Positions 17,606 through 26,656 of a DNA stretch of 64,000 nucleotides are shown here, piece by piece. The DNA comes from Rhodocyclales bacterium (GTDB lineage Bacteria > Pseudomonadota > Gammaproteobacteria > Burkholderiales > Rhodocyclaceae): NCBI GenBank assembly GCA_016235165.1, contig JACRLX010000021.1, forward strand, positions 248,001 through 312,000, in the 5' to 3' direction. Each line of letters begins with the position of its first letter. The stretch's first letter is position 1. The notes under the pieces are model-generated. The model was not told where the DNA came from. It ran no database searches and was given only the letters and a program-made list of their open reading frames with translations. The position numbers and the translations under genes were made by a program.

Positions 17606-18970
17606 TCACTCTCGTCCGCGCTCCGGATCGGGAGACCTGCGAAGCGAAACGTAGCCGATGGCTGCCAGCACCATAAGCACCGGTTCAATCGGCAATCTGT
17701 ACTTTGGTGACGCTACCGGGCCGTTAACCAGAAGAATGAATGCAGCCCACCCCAGCAACAACAGAACCGTCGGTAACTGGGGCTGTCGCACCAGAGCAAT
17801 TGTCATTCCACGCAGTTGAAGCAGCCGGTATGCAATGACACCAAGAATTCCAATCAGAGTGCTCCAGGCAAATGCGGCGCTGTCCGAATGAAACAGAAAA
17901 TTGATCACTTTCTCCGGTAGTGACGAACCGGATGTTGCAAAGAATCCCGTTCGCGGAAGTTGCGCCAGGGGCGGGAACACCGTCCCTATCGGCGCACCCA
18001 GGTTGATCGCGGCACCGTACAGCCAAGCCTTGACTACCGCCACCGCACCCAATTCAGCCATGGCCTCGGCAGCCACCAGCGAATGGCGCCGCGAATTCTC
18101 GGCGGCATCGTCGGTATCCGGGCCAAACCTGGACTCCACTCTTCGCCGCATTTCGGCAACTCCCTTTTCCCACGGAGTCCCATCTTTCGCTTGCATGACC
18201 AAGGGTACGACCCAGAATGCACTGTGCGCGCCGGCTTGGGTCGTCAGCGTCCAGGCACCCGCCTCGGCGTGGTTGCGCGCTACGATAGGGCTGGAGCACA
18301 GCAGCGCGATCAGCAGGGCAAACGTCAACTGCGTCACGTGAACGCGCTGCAGGGAACGCCGCAGGATCGAGATCACGCCGAGGTAAGCAACAAGGAACAC
18401 AATCCAGGGTGCTATCAGCACTCTTGAGAGCAGGGCCCCGCCAGCACCAACACCAACCAGCAGTGCCGATTGCCAGCTAGGGCGGCGCAGCCACCCGTTC
18501 GCGCCAAACAACAACAATGTAGCAAAGCACAGGAATATCGAATCGGTGTAATACAGGTCCGCCATCACGATCTGGGTCGGGTTGCCCGCTGCCATCAGAC
18601 CTGCCGGGAATGCAAAACGCGGGTCGATATGTTGCGCGATCCTGTAAATCAGCACGCAAGTCACGCCATCCATTGCCCCTTGGCAAAGCACCGATGTCAG
18701 GGCCGCAAGATCGCCGAATGCCAGCCCGTTGATTGCCCACAACCAGGAAGGCAGCGGCAGCAGCGAGACATTCGGCCCAAACCACTCCCACCCACCTACT
18801 TCACCCCTACTGATTTGCGCCACATAATCGGAAATCCATCCGTAATAACCACGCGAATCGGTCCCGAACAGGCCGTCGTTGCCCATCGCCGCGAAAAGAG
18901 CCAGGGCCACGGCCCACCTCAGGGCAACCGCAACGGTGAAGACAATGAACTGCCGGCGGCGCTCGGTCAT
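17606..18970 (-). CDS. GT-C type membrane glycosyltransferase (ArnT/PMT-like)
   Basis: Polytopic protein of about 454 residues with some ten hydrophobic helices. The first large loop after helix 1 carries acidic residues (FGTDSRGYYGWISDY), as expected for the catalytic loop of polyprenol-phosphate-sugar-dependent GT-C enzymes. It probably transfers a sugar or amino sugar on the periplasmic side of the membrane. The ATG at 18970 overlaps the FkbM stop by four bases (ATGA), which supports this start over an upstream one at 19033. Donor and acceptor are unknown. The polyprenol-phosphate GT2-like fusion at 20502 is a plausible donor-making partner. Confidence 0.82.
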   Translation of the reverse strand: MTERRRQFIVFTVAVALRWAVALALFAAMGNDGLFGTDSRGYYGWISDYVAQISRGEVGGWEWFGPNVSLLPLPSWLWAINGLAFGDLAALTSVLCQGAMDGVTCVLIYRIAQHIDPRFAFPAGLMAAGNPTQIVMADLYYTDSIFLCFATLLLFGANGWLRRPSWQSALLVGVGAGGALLSRVLIAPWIVFLVAYLGVISILRRSLQRVHVTQLTFALLIALLCSSPIVARNHAEAGAWTLTTQAGAHSAFWVVPLVMQAKDGTPWEKGVAEMRRRVESRFGPDTDDAAENSRRHSLVAAEAMAELGAVAVVKAWLYGAAINLGAPIGTVFPPLAQLPRTGFFATSGSSLPEKVINFLFHSDSAAFAWSTLIGILGVIAYRLLQLRGMTIALVRQPQLPTVLLLLGWAAFILLVNGPVASPKYRLPIEPVLMVLAAIGYVSLRRSPDPERGRE

Positions 18971-19785
18971 GGGGAAATCACCGCGCTCTCCCGTTCGTGA
19001 CGCGACGCCCCACCCGACACCGACGATTCGCACAAGAAAAGGACATCTGTATAACCTTTCCGCGAAAGGGCACGATCCAGCACTTCCGCTGTCAAGACAA
19101 CCGCTCCAGTTGACGTCACTTGATGCGGCAGATAGCCGAATCCGGCAAGATAGTCAAAAAGCCTGTCGGTGGTGGTGTCAAAGCGTTGCAATCCCCGCGG
19201 ATCGATTTCGATGAACAGCGCTGGCTTGTCCATTCGCAGTATCTCGGTCGCCCCTTCCAAGACTCGCTGCTCGGCACCCTGAACATCGATCTTGATCAAA
19301 CATACCGGCCGTGGCAGGTCGGAAATCAATTCGTCCAGCTTCCTGGCCGGCACCGGTATGCCCTGCGTACCAATCTTGTGATCTCCAGGATGGTCCGGGT
19401 TAACGTCCAGCATCACCTGACCAGATACCCGATCGGCAACTGCATGATAGGGCACGACGCGGGAGGCATATCCACGTGCCGCAAGGCGCCGGGTCAGTTC
19501 CTCGTAATTCTTCCGTTCGGGCTCGATTGCCACGACGCGCCCATGGCTGCCAACCCATTCCGCGAAACGCAGCGCAAAGAAACCGACATTCGATCCGACA
19601 TCGACCACCGTTCCGCCGGTGGGTATCCAAACCCGCAGCAAATCTATCTCGCCTGCCTCCAGCCACTCCTTATAGATGTCGTAGAGGCCGAAAAACATCC
19701 GCCGTCCCCAACCAAACTTCAACAAGCCTTGGGCAAACACGGCGCGATACAGCGCGAGCAGCGCGTTTTGCAGCAGCCGCCGCAT
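18967..19785 (-). CDS. FkbM-family SAM-dependent methyltransferase
   Basis: O-methyltransferase-like protein, 272 residues. The SAM-binding motif is VVDVGSNVGFFALRFA (about 60-75), followed by AIEPERKNYEEL and the FkbM-type CLIKIDVQGAEQRVLEG. In glycan clusters such enzymes commonly O-methylate sugars. The gene directly follows the methyltransferase at 19786-20502 with no gap, and its stop overlaps the GT-C start. The target sugar is unknown. Confidence 0.9.
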   Translation of the reverse strand: MRRLLQNALLALYRAVFAQGLLKFGWGRRMFFGLYDIYKEWLEAGEIDLLRVWIPTGGTVVDVGSNVGFFALRFAEWVGSHGRVVAIEPERKNYEELTRRLAARGYASRVVPYHAVADRVSGQVMLDVNPDHPGDHKIGTQGIPVPARKLDELISDLPRPVCLIKIDVQGAEQRVLEGATEILRMDKPALFIEIDPRGLQRFDTTTDRLFDYLAGFGYLPHQVTSTGAVVLTAEVLDRALSRKGYTDVLFLCESSVSGGASRHERESAVISP

Positions 19786-20502
19786 TCAGGTTTTCTCCAG
19801 GACAACCATCAGCCGGAAGCCCATAAAACCGCCCAGCATTGGCAACAGCAGGTCTTCCAGGCGCAACAACGGGGCCACGCATGCCGACGGCATCATTGAC
19901 CAGGACTTGAACCCTCCGGTCAGCGGATAGACGACTAGGCTCAGCCATCTCGCCTCCCTGATCTGCAAAGATGTTTCGGCAGCGGCAATCCAGTCCGGCG
20001 AGCGCTTGAACAGGATGGTCGGAATTGCCTGATTCGAGGCATAAGGATCCTTCCCCGGATCAGGCACGCAATCCGGATCAGGCTGCCAGCCCAGGTCAAC
20101 CGGCTCCTCATGCCCCAGTCGATACAACATGCCACTGACTGGGGTAATCCCGGGTTCAACCATGATCACTCGGCCGCCTACCCGCAGCACACGATCAGCC
20201 TCCGCAAAGAATCGCAGAGGACACTGAAGGTGATGCAACACATCGAACAGGAAGATGTTCGTGAAGCTGGCGTCGGCAAACGGCAAGCGATGCGCATCGG
20301 CGGCTAGATCTACCCCGGGTGAGCACTGGATATCCATGCGCAGCAGGTTGCCGCATCCGGAGGCCAGGTTGCCGATGCCGGCACCAATCTCCAGGCCGGG
20401 TCCGGATACCGCCGCGTCGGACATGCGGCGGTGCAGGTCGGCGTAAACAGCGCGTAGCGCCGGCTTCGATTCCCATCGGCGGCGGTATTCGTCGAGCTGC
20501 AT
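19786..20502 (-). CDS. Class I SAM-dependent methyltransferase
   Basis: Soluble protein of 238 residues. The N-terminal half is a Methyltransf_11-like domain: GLEIGAGIGNLASG for SAM binding, DIQCSPGVDLAADAHRLPF, then FDVLHHLQCPLRFFAEADRVLRVGG. The C-terminal part has hydrophobic segments (PLLRLEDLLLPMLGGFMGF) that may touch the membrane. It begins within one base of the end of the methyltransferase-GT2 fusion and is followed immediately by the FkbM gene. It probably modifies a lipid-linked glycan. Confidence 0.88.
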   Translation of the reverse strand: MQLDEYRRRWESKPALRAVYADLHRRMSDAAVSGPGLEIGAGIGNLASGCGNLLRMDIQCSPGVDLAADAHRLPFADASFTNIFLFDVLHHLQCPLRFFAEADRVLRVGGRVIMVEPGITPVSGMLYRLGHEEPVDLGWQPDPDCVPDPGKDPYASNQAIPTILFKRSPDWIAAAETSLQIREARWLSLVVYPLTGGFKSWSMMPSACVAPLLRLEDLLLPMLGGFMGFRLMVVLEKT

Positions 20503-21941
20503 CAGACGATCTTCAGTTTGCGATAGGCGAAGACAACCATTTTCAGCAACAACCAGCCATGGCGAAATCGGGAAATCTGGGTTTCGCCGTAAGCTCGGGC
20601 AGCGTACCGGATTGGCACTTCAACCACCTTGAGATTCAACTTTGCCGCACCGAAAATTAGATCAAAGTCGCCAAAGGGATCGAAATCCCCAAAGTAGGAG
20701 CGATTGGCCAGCAGCACTTCATAGTTCTTTCGCGTCAGCACCTTCGTCCCGCACAAGGTGTCCGTGTATCGCTGATTCAACAGCCACGTAAAGAGCCAGG
20801 AGAACGTCCGGTTGGCGAGGAAATTGAGAAAGCGCATCGCCTGATCCTGCATCGGATAAACCAGTCTGCTGCCATTGATGAACTCACCCTTGCCGTCCGC
20901 AATGGCCTTGTAAAACTTGGTCAGATCCTCGGGAGGTACCGTCAGATCCGCATCGAGAATCATCAGGATGTCGCCACGTGCGTTTGCAAATCCCTTGCGT
21001 ACCGCATCGCCTTTCCCTTTTCCATCCTGCACCAATACCTTGATGTCAAGCTCCGGGTAGACATCGATAACGCGCTTGATCTCATCGAGCGTGCCATCCT
21101 GACTATGGCCTTCCACATACAGGATTTCCATGTCGGAACAAAGTCGGGGCATGCGCTTGACCGCATTCTCGATATTGCCCCGCTCGTTTCGGCAAGGGAT
21201 CATCACGGTTACCGAGGGATCGCGCATCGCAATGTCCCGCATCGGCCGTGCAACGAGGTAGTTGCGCAGCGACAAACGCCGGATCACCGGCAGCGTGCCA
21301 ACGAAACGGTTCAGCAAGCTACCGAGTCCGAACAGGCTTCTTGGTACGATCTGTCGCCACTCGCGGCGCACCGGTTCGAAATCCGCAAGATGGAGAAACC
21401 CCATGGTGTCCTCGGTTGACAGCCAATTGACTTCGACCGATGGCATCTTCAAGCCGAGGATTTCGCCCAGTTTCAGGATGGGTTCCCAAAACCAGCCGAA
21501 ATAAGCGACCACCAGCCTTGTATCCGGTGTGCAGAATCTATGGAGGCTTTCGAGTGTCTGCGCACAATCATCGAGATAACCGATGGTATCGGACAGTACG
21601 ATCACGTCGAACTGTCCATGCACTCCGGAGAGCACGTCTGGATTCTCTATGTCGCCCTGGAAGAACTCCAGGCGTGGATAGCGATCGCGTGCGACCCTGA
21701 TCATCTCGCCGCTGAGGTCTACACCTACTCCCCGCGACGGCCCCAGAGCGTTAAGCAGTTCGCCGGTACCGCACCCCAGCTCAAGCACGCTCTGCCCCGG
21801 ACGAACCAGGAATTGCATGTACTTGCGATCGTCTCGGTAGTAGAACGAATTACGTCGAATCCATGTGTCGCGACTCGCCGCGAGCGTGTCGGCACTGGCT
21901 TGTATGGTTTGCTTACGCTTGCTCAGGTTCATCTGAGTCAC
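20502..21941 (-). CDS. Fused SAM methyltransferase and GT2 glycosyltransferase
   Basis: Two-domain protein of 479 residues. Residues about 35-230 form a SAM methyltransferase (SVLELGCGTGELLNALG, then VGVDLSGEMIRVARD and FDVIVLSDTIGYLDDC). Residues about 240-479 form a GT2 domain like dolichyl/polyprenyl-phosphate sugar synthases: VTVMIPCRNERGNIENAV, VEGHSQDGTLDEI, and the metal-binding ILDADLTVPPEDL. It could make a polyprenyl-phosphate sugar for the GT-C enzyme nearby while the first domain methylates a sugar. The start is GTG at 21941, overlapping the preceding stop (GTGA); an ATG lies nine bases on. The coupling of the two activities is inferred. Confidence 0.9.
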   Translation of the reverse strand: MTQMNLSKRKQTIQASADTLAASRDTWIRRNSFYYRDDRKYMQFLVRPGQSVLELGCGTGELLNALGPSRGVGVDLSGEMIRVARDRYPRLEFFQGDIENPDVLSGVHGQFDVIVLSDTIGYLDDCAQTLESLHRFCTPDTRLVVAYFGWFWEPILKLGEILGLKMPSVEVNWLSTEDTMGFLHLADFEPVRREWRQIVPRSLFGLGSLLNRFVGTLPVIRRLSLRNYLVARPMRDIAMRDPSVTVMIPCRNERGNIENAVKRMPRLCSDMEILYVEGHSQDGTLDEIKRVIDVYPELDIKVLVQDGKGKGDAVRKGFANARGDILMILDADLTVPPEDLTKFYKAIADGKGEFINGSRLVYPMQDQAMRFLNFLANRTFSWLFTWLLNQRYTDTLCGTKVLTRKNYEVLLANRSYFGDFDPFGDFDLIFGAAKLNLKVVEVPIRYAARAYGETQISRFRHGWLLLKMVVFAYRKLKIV

Positions 21942-22891
21942 CCATGATCATTGTCGCGCTGCTGCCGTCCGCCGAGCGCCCAAGCCAGTCCGCCTGGCAG
22001 CGCCACCACCAACAACAGTAGTCCGTAAAGGACGGAGAGAGCCATCGCACGCTCCGGACTGACCGAAGCGTAACCAAGCCCCACCACCATGACTCCCTCG
22101 CGAACCCCCCAACCCGCTACTGAAATCGGTATGGTCATCAGTAGCGTAGCTATCGGAAGCACCAGAATCAGCGCATCGAACGCGACATCGATGCTTGCTG
22201 CTTTGGCCAGGATGGCAATTGCCGCAATCGACAGGAGTTGGATCACTACGGACAGTCCCAGCACTTGCAGCCCGGGGCCCTTGCCAAACATCAGATGCCT
22301 GGCTTCCCTGGACATGGCAGTCAGGCCGCGTGCAAGCCGCCACTGCAAAAAATGGGTAGCTACGCGGTCGAGTAGCATCAGCAGAATCAGACCGAACAAT
22401 GCGCAGGCGACGACAGCCAGGACGCCTGAGCGAGCCGCACCGGCAGGAAGATATTTGAACGAAAGCGGAGACGTGATGACCACCAGGAGCACCAGACCTG
22501 AAATCCCCATCACACGATCCACCAGGACGGCAACGGAAGCCGCCCCGAGGCTGCACCCCTCGCGGACCAAGCTGTAGCCCCGAACCGCATCACCGCCAAC
22601 CGTCGACGGCAGGACCTGATTGAAGAACAGACCCAACCAAAGAAACCGAAGCAGCTTGGTGAAGTCAATGGCAATGCGCTTGTAGTGAAGAACCAGATTC
22701 CAGCGCCACGCGGCAAGGATGGCCTGAACCACCATGACCGCCATCCCGGCGATGAAAAGCCAGGGATCGGTTTCCTTCAGGTGATCGGTCATGCGGCCGA
22801 TATCGACGTTCTTTGCCAGAACTCCGATCAGGCCAATGGTTACGGCTCCCTTGATGACAAGCGGAATCCAGGTACGAAAGGAAAAAGCCAA
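21938..22891 (-). CDS. Flippase-like / LPG-synthase-type membrane protein (UPF0104, AglD-like)
   Basis: Integral membrane protein of 317 residues with about eight helices. It contains the typical LFFNQVLPSTVGGDAVRGY and AGWGVREGVMVVG blocks of the lysylphosphatidylglycerol-synthase transmembrane family. Members next to glycosyltransferases are proposed to translocate or handle polyprenyl-linked sugars. The start is TTG at 22891. The stop is overlapped by the GTG of the fusion gene. The exact role is unknown. Confidence 0.86.
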   Translation of the reverse strand: MAFSFRTWIPLVIKGAVTIGLIGVLAKNVDIGRMTDHLKETDPWLFIAGMAVMVVQAILAAWRWNLVLHYKRIAIDFTKLLRFLWLGLFFNQVLPSTVGGDAVRGYSLVREGCSLGAASVAVLVDRVMGISGLVLLVVITSPLSFKYLPAGAARSGVLAVVACALFGLILLMLLDRVATHFLQWRLARGLTAMSREARHLMFGKGPGLQVLGLSVVIQLLSIAAIAILAKAASIDVAFDALILVLPIATLLMTIPISVAGWGVREGVMVVGLGYASVSPERAMALSVLYGLLLLVVALPGGLAWALGGRQQRDNDHG

Positions 22892-22922
22892 GGCCGGAGA
22901 AGAAACGGGTTAGGATGAATCG

Positions 22923-24074
22923 TCAGCGGACGCCGAAAGTTTGCGACCGATACAACGACGTCGAAGCAACGGCATCAGCAAGCAAGCCGTGGGCATAGCC
23001 GTTCCAATGGGAATCGGTCGGAAATTCAAACCTCTTGTGATCCTTCGCAAATGCCCGTTCGAAGACCGGTTGCATGTCGATGACGGTATACCCGCGCATG
23101 GAGGCCTGCTCACTCATATAGACGCGCATTCTTCCCCAAAGGCTGCGCTCCAGTTCAGGCTTCTCGGCCGGACTATAGACCGCTTCGCGAATTCCATCGA
23201 TTGCGATCACGATTCGTTCCCGCGGCAATCCGGTCGCCTTCGGCAGGTGGTCGAGAAAGTTGCGAACCGCCCATTCATAGTCGGAGACCAATTCAGGCGA
23301 CGCATCGCGGGTAATGTTTCCCGCCCAACGCCGGTCGTCACCACCAAGGTGTTGAAGATCGATCTTCAGCACCGACTCGATCTTGACGTTGGTAACCAGA
23401 TAAGTGGCCAGCGCCGAATATCTCAACAGTCGTCTGAACATTCTCGGTTCGTAATCGACTCGCCGCATTACCGCCGATCCGTCCTGTGCCTTTTCGAAAT
23501 GATGAAAGCCTGGGCTGTGCTCCAGATGGTATAGCGACTCCGAAAAGTCGTTGCTAATGTTCAGGAACAGGAAGATATCGGGGCGGAATTTGTCGCGTGC
23601 ATACTCAGCCCAGACGAGATACTGGCTCAGGCCCGCTCCCGATGCGGCATAGCTGTATACCCTGCCGCCCTTGCCAATATTGCTTGCCAACCGCCCCTGA
23701 ATCGTCTCGCGAAACGGCACCATTGCGGCCTCGATGTAGCTATCGCCGACGACCGCGATCAGTGGCCGCGGCCCATCCGCTACGTAGTCCTGGTCATTGA
23801 CGAAGCCGTCGTTATTGACATGCACTTGGTTAACGATCGAGAAGTTCCAGCCGCGCGACCAAATGGAACTTCGGTTGGGCTGAAACCGGTGAATCGGGTT
23901 TTCCGCGTTTACCGGCTGTGTCCGCAACCCCTCGTTGACCGGCAACAAACGGCAGGCGATCTCACCGAGCATCAACAGTCCCGCCAACACCACGCCGACC
24001 CCGATACAGGCATACGCCACACGGCGCCACCACGGTATTGCAGCAAAAATTCGTTGCTCTTCGGTCTGGTCCAT
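22923..24074 (-). CDS. SGNH/GDSL hydrolase-type membrane-anchored protein
   Basis: Protein of about 383 residues with one N-terminal helix (VAYACIGVGVVLAGLLMLGEIAC) and a large extracytoplasmic domain. SGNH signs are VVGDSYIEAAMV (block I nucleophile Ser), a glycine in AASGAGLSQY, an Asn in LNISNDFSE, and the terminal DSHWNGYAHGLLADAV with the Asp/His pair. This resembles AlgJ/AlgX-like or acyl-transfer proteins of exopolysaccharide clusters, so O-acetylation or deacetylation of the glycan is plausible. The start ATG at 24074 lies 16 bases after the carbamoyltransferase stop. Confidence 0.8.
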   Translation of the reverse strand: MDQTEEQRIFAAIPWWRRVAYACIGVGVVLAGLLMLGEIACRLLPVNEGLRTQPVNAENPIHRFQPNRSSIWSRGWNFSIVNQVHVNNDGFVNDQDYVADGPRPLIAVVGDSYIEAAMVPFRETIQGRLASNIGKGGRVYSYAASGAGLSQYLVWAEYARDKFRPDIFLFLNISNDFSESLYHLEHSPGFHHFEKAQDGSAVMRRVDYEPRMFRRLLRYSALATYLVTNVKIESVLKIDLQHLGGDDRRWAGNITRDASPELVSDYEWAVRNFLDHLPKATGLPRERIVIAIDGIREAVYSPAEKPELERSLWGRMRVYMSEQASMRGYTVIDMQPVFERAFAKDHKRFEFPTDSHWNGYAHGLLADAVASTSLYRSQTFGVR

Positions 24075-24090
24075 GACAGTGGAAAGCCGC

Positions 24091-25929
24091 CTAGTCGAGT
24101 TCGAAAGCCGAGGAATAATCCTGGGCCAGCGCAGGATCTTGTTCGTCCTTCGCCACCCAGCAATTGCCGATCGCAAGCGCATCCAGGCCGGTTCCCATCA
24201 AGCAGCGGAATGCATCCTCAGGCGTGCATACGATGGGCTCTCCACGCACGTTGAAACTGGTATTGACCAGGATGGGGCAACCCGTCCGCCGCTTGAATGT
24301 CGTCAAGAGTTCGTGGTAACGCGGATTGGTGTCCTGATGCACCGTTTGAATTCTCGCCGAGTAATCGACATGAGTAACGGCGGGAATATCCGACCGGCAG
24401 ACATTGAGTTTGTCGATCCCGAACAGGTTTTCTTCCTGGTCGCTCATGGCAACCCGCCGCTCATTTCTCACTTCGGCAACCAACAGCATGTAGGGGCTGT
24501 CACCCTCCAGTTCGAACCAGTCGGCAACATCTTCACGCAACACCGATGGCGCGAACGGACGAAACGACTCGCGAAACTTTATCTTCAGGTTCAAAACCTT
24601 CTGCATTGTCGACGACCTGGGATCGGCAAGTATCGAGCGGCCGCCGAGTGCGCGCGGGCCGAATTCCATTCTTCCTTGAAACCAGCCGACCGCCTTTCCA
24701 TTTGCCAGAGCCTCGGCCGTCCTCTCGACCAGGGCACTGTGGGTAAACGTCTTGACTCTGGCACCAACAGCGGACAATCGACTTTGAATTTCCGAATCCT
24801 TGAATTCGGGACCGAGATAGCTTCCGGCCATCGAGTCCCTCCCTGGTGTCGTTTGGCGTGGCCGGCCGGAACGTGCGTAGTAAGCTGCCAGCGCGGCACC
24901 CAAAGCCCCCCCAGCGTCGCCAGCCGCCGGCTGTATCCAGAGGTTCTCGAAACTACCGTCACGAAGTATCTTGCCGTTGGCAACGCAATTGAGTGCAACT
25001 CCGCCAGCAAGGCATAGATTTCGCTGCCCCGTCCGCTTGGCGAGCGACCGGGTCAGGCGCAGCACGATTTCCTCGGTGACTGCCTGAATCGAAGCAGCGA
25101 TGTCCATGTGAAATGGCTCGAGATCGTCCACATCCGGTCGTCGCGGGGGGCGACCAAAAAGCTGCTCGAACCGCTTGTTGGTCATGCGCAGACCAGTCAC
25201 GTAATCAAAGTAAGACTGGTTCAGACGGAAACTGCCATCTTCTTTGATATCAACCAGGTGTGACTTGATCGCTTCGACAAATCTAGGTTTTCCGTATGGT
25301 GCCAAGCCCATCAGCTTGTATTCACCAGAATTGACTTTGAATCCGACGTAATAAGTGAATGCGGAATACAGCAGGCCGAGTGAATGAGGAAAATGAATTT
25401 CCTTGATGACGTTTAACTTGTTGCCGGAGCCTAGGGCAGCGGAGGTTGTCACCCACTCCCCCACGCCATCCAGGGTAAGCACCAGTGCTTCGTCGAAAGG
25501 CGACGGAAAGAAGGCGGAGGCAGCATGAGCCTGATGGTGCTCTGTAAATAGCAGCTTATCTGCCGAGGCAAATCCATCGTCAAACTCGGAGAATTCCCGC
25601 AGCAGCAAATCTTTCTGGAACAGCTTTTCGCGAAGCCAGACAGGCATTGCCGCACGAAATGACTGAAAGCCCCAAGGGACGGAAGCGATGTAACTTTCCA
25701 GCAAGCGCTCGAATTTAAGGAAAGGTTTATCGTAAAACACGACGTGGTCGATATCGCTCAGGCGCAGTCCGACGTGTCCAAGGCAGAATTGCACCGCCTC
25801 GCGCGGGAATGCGGAATCGTGCTTTTTTCTTGTGAAGCGTTCTTCCTGGGCCGCAGCCACGGGCTGGCCATCAATCACCAGGGCTGCGGCGCTGTCATGA
25901 TAGAGCGCTGAAATTCCGAGAATATTCAT
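24091..25929 (-). CDS. NodU/CmcH-family O-carbamoyltransferase
   Basis: Enzyme of 612 residues expected to transfer a carbamoyl group from carbamoyl phosphate to a sugar hydroxyl. It starts MNILGISALYHDSAAALV, the standard N-terminus. Conserved blocks are TEHHQAHAASAFFPS (metal-binding His residues of the Kae1-like domain), YKLMGLAPYGKP, LAGGVALNCVANGKI, and the C-terminal YrdC-like domain with GRMEFGPRALGGRSILADP and ILVNTSFNVRGEPIV. Length is normal. It is upstream of the SGNH gene and downstream of the DUF5989 and SxtJ genes, a grouping known from several carbamoylated-product clusters. Confidence 0.95.
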   Translation of the reverse strand: MNILGISALYHDSAAALVIDGQPVAAAQEERFTRKKHDSAFPREAVQFCLGHVGLRLSDIDHVVFYDKPFLKFERLLESYIASVPWGFQSFRAAMPVWLREKLFQKDLLLREFSEFDDGFASADKLLFTEHHQAHAASAFFPSPFDEALVLTLDGVGEWVTTSAALGSGNKLNVIKEIHFPHSLGLLYSAFTYYVGFKVNSGEYKLMGLAPYGKPRFVEAIKSHLVDIKEDGSFRLNQSYFDYVTGLRMTNKRFEQLFGRPPRRPDVDDLEPFHMDIAASIQAVTEEIVLRLTRSLAKRTGQRNLCLAGGVALNCVANGKILRDGSFENLWIQPAAGDAGGALGAALAAYYARSGRPRQTTPGRDSMAGSYLGPEFKDSEIQSRLSAVGARVKTFTHSALVERTAEALANGKAVGWFQGRMEFGPRALGGRSILADPRSSTMQKVLNLKIKFRESFRPFAPSVLREDVADWFELEGDSPYMLLVAEVRNERRVAMSDQEENLFGIDKLNVCRSDIPAVTHVDYSARIQTVHQDTNPRYHELLTTFKRRTGCPILVNTSFNVRGEPIVCTPEDAFRCLMGTGLDALAIGNCWVAKDEQDPALAQDYSSAFELD

Positions 25930-25956
25930 TGTTCGCCGGTAAACGGTCGGCTGGCT

Positions 25957-26109
25957 TCAGAATAGCGTGTAAATGAATGGCGCCACGGCGGACCCCTGAG
26001 TCACCACGACCAACCCGCCGAAGAGTGCCAGCACAACCAGCACCGGAATCAGCCAGTACTTCTTTCGGGCTCGCAGATAGACCCATAGCTCCGCGATAAA
26101 ACTTTTCAT
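25957..26109 (-). CDS. Small membrane protein, DUF5989 family
   Basis: A 50-residue protein: a short basic amphipathic segment (ELWVYLRARKKYW), one membrane helix (LIPVLVVLALFGGLVVV) and the conserved tail TQGSAVAPFIYTLF. The ATG at 26109 is preceded by GGAG. The family is regularly found between SxtJ and a NodU-type carbamoyltransferase, which is the arrangement here. Its function is unknown; it could anchor or regulate the carbamoyltransferase at the membrane. Confidence 0.88.
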   Translation of the reverse strand: MKSFIAELWVYLRARKKYWLIPVLVVLALFGGLVVVTQGSAVAPFIYTLF

Positions 26110-26125
26110 AGTCGCTCCAAATGGT

Positions 26126-26560
26126 TCAGAACTGCCGGGGCAAACTTTCCGGCCCAGGACCAGGAGGATCGCGATCGATCCAGTAACTTTCCCTATCAGG
26201 CTCAAATGATCTCTGCAGGGGATCCTTGCCAAGCATACGCATGACCAGTCCAACCGGAATGATCGTGGTGAGATAGACAACGCCCAGGATGACTGGCGTA
26301 ACGATGCGGTGCAACAGCTCACCGAAACTGAACCAAAGGCGATTCAGGGGCCTGAGCACGCCCGGCCATGCCAACGCTGCAACCAAGAGAATCGTGGCGC
26401 CGCCAAGCCCCCACCAGTGAGGAGTTTGTCCGCGGGTTATCGGCCAAGCGGCGATCACCACCAACACCGAGCCAATCACCAAGCCGAAAGATCGATCGGA
26501 ACCGATCTGGACGACCTCATGCCGCTTTACCGTTTCGTGGTGGCTGCCCTTATCCGCCAA
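26126..26560 (-). CDS. SxtJ-family membrane protein
   Basis: A 144-residue protein with three or four hydrophobic segments (FGLVIGSVLVVIAAWPIT, GLGGATILLVAALAWPGVL, VTPVILGVVYLTTIIPVGLVMR) and the typical end MLGKDPLQRSF followed by a charged tail. It matches the small membrane protein named after SxtJ of saxitoxin clusters, which travels with carbamoyltransferases. The start is TTG at 26560, with GAGG about 12 bases upstream. Its molecular role is not known. The 96 bases between it and asnB hold no gene. Confidence 0.86.
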   Translation of the reverse strand: MADKGSHHETVKRHEVVQIGSDRSFGLVIGSVLVVIAAWPITRGQTPHWWGLGGATILLVAALAWPGVLRPLNRLWFSFGELLHRIVTPVILGVVYLTTIIPVGLVMRMLGKDPLQRSFEPDRESYWIDRDPPGPGPESLPRQF

Positions 26561-26656
26561 TTTCAGTCGTCCTCAACCCGCCGTACCGTGCGCCCGCTCC
26601 TTTGGGAGAATCCGCGCTGGCCCGGCCAAAGCTGCCGATTATCCTACGATCTGCCA

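Noticed and set aside
26561-26656. Gap between asnB and the SxtJ gene as a hidden small gene or promoter
   Set aside because: No frame with a ribosome site and no clear promoter elements were seen.
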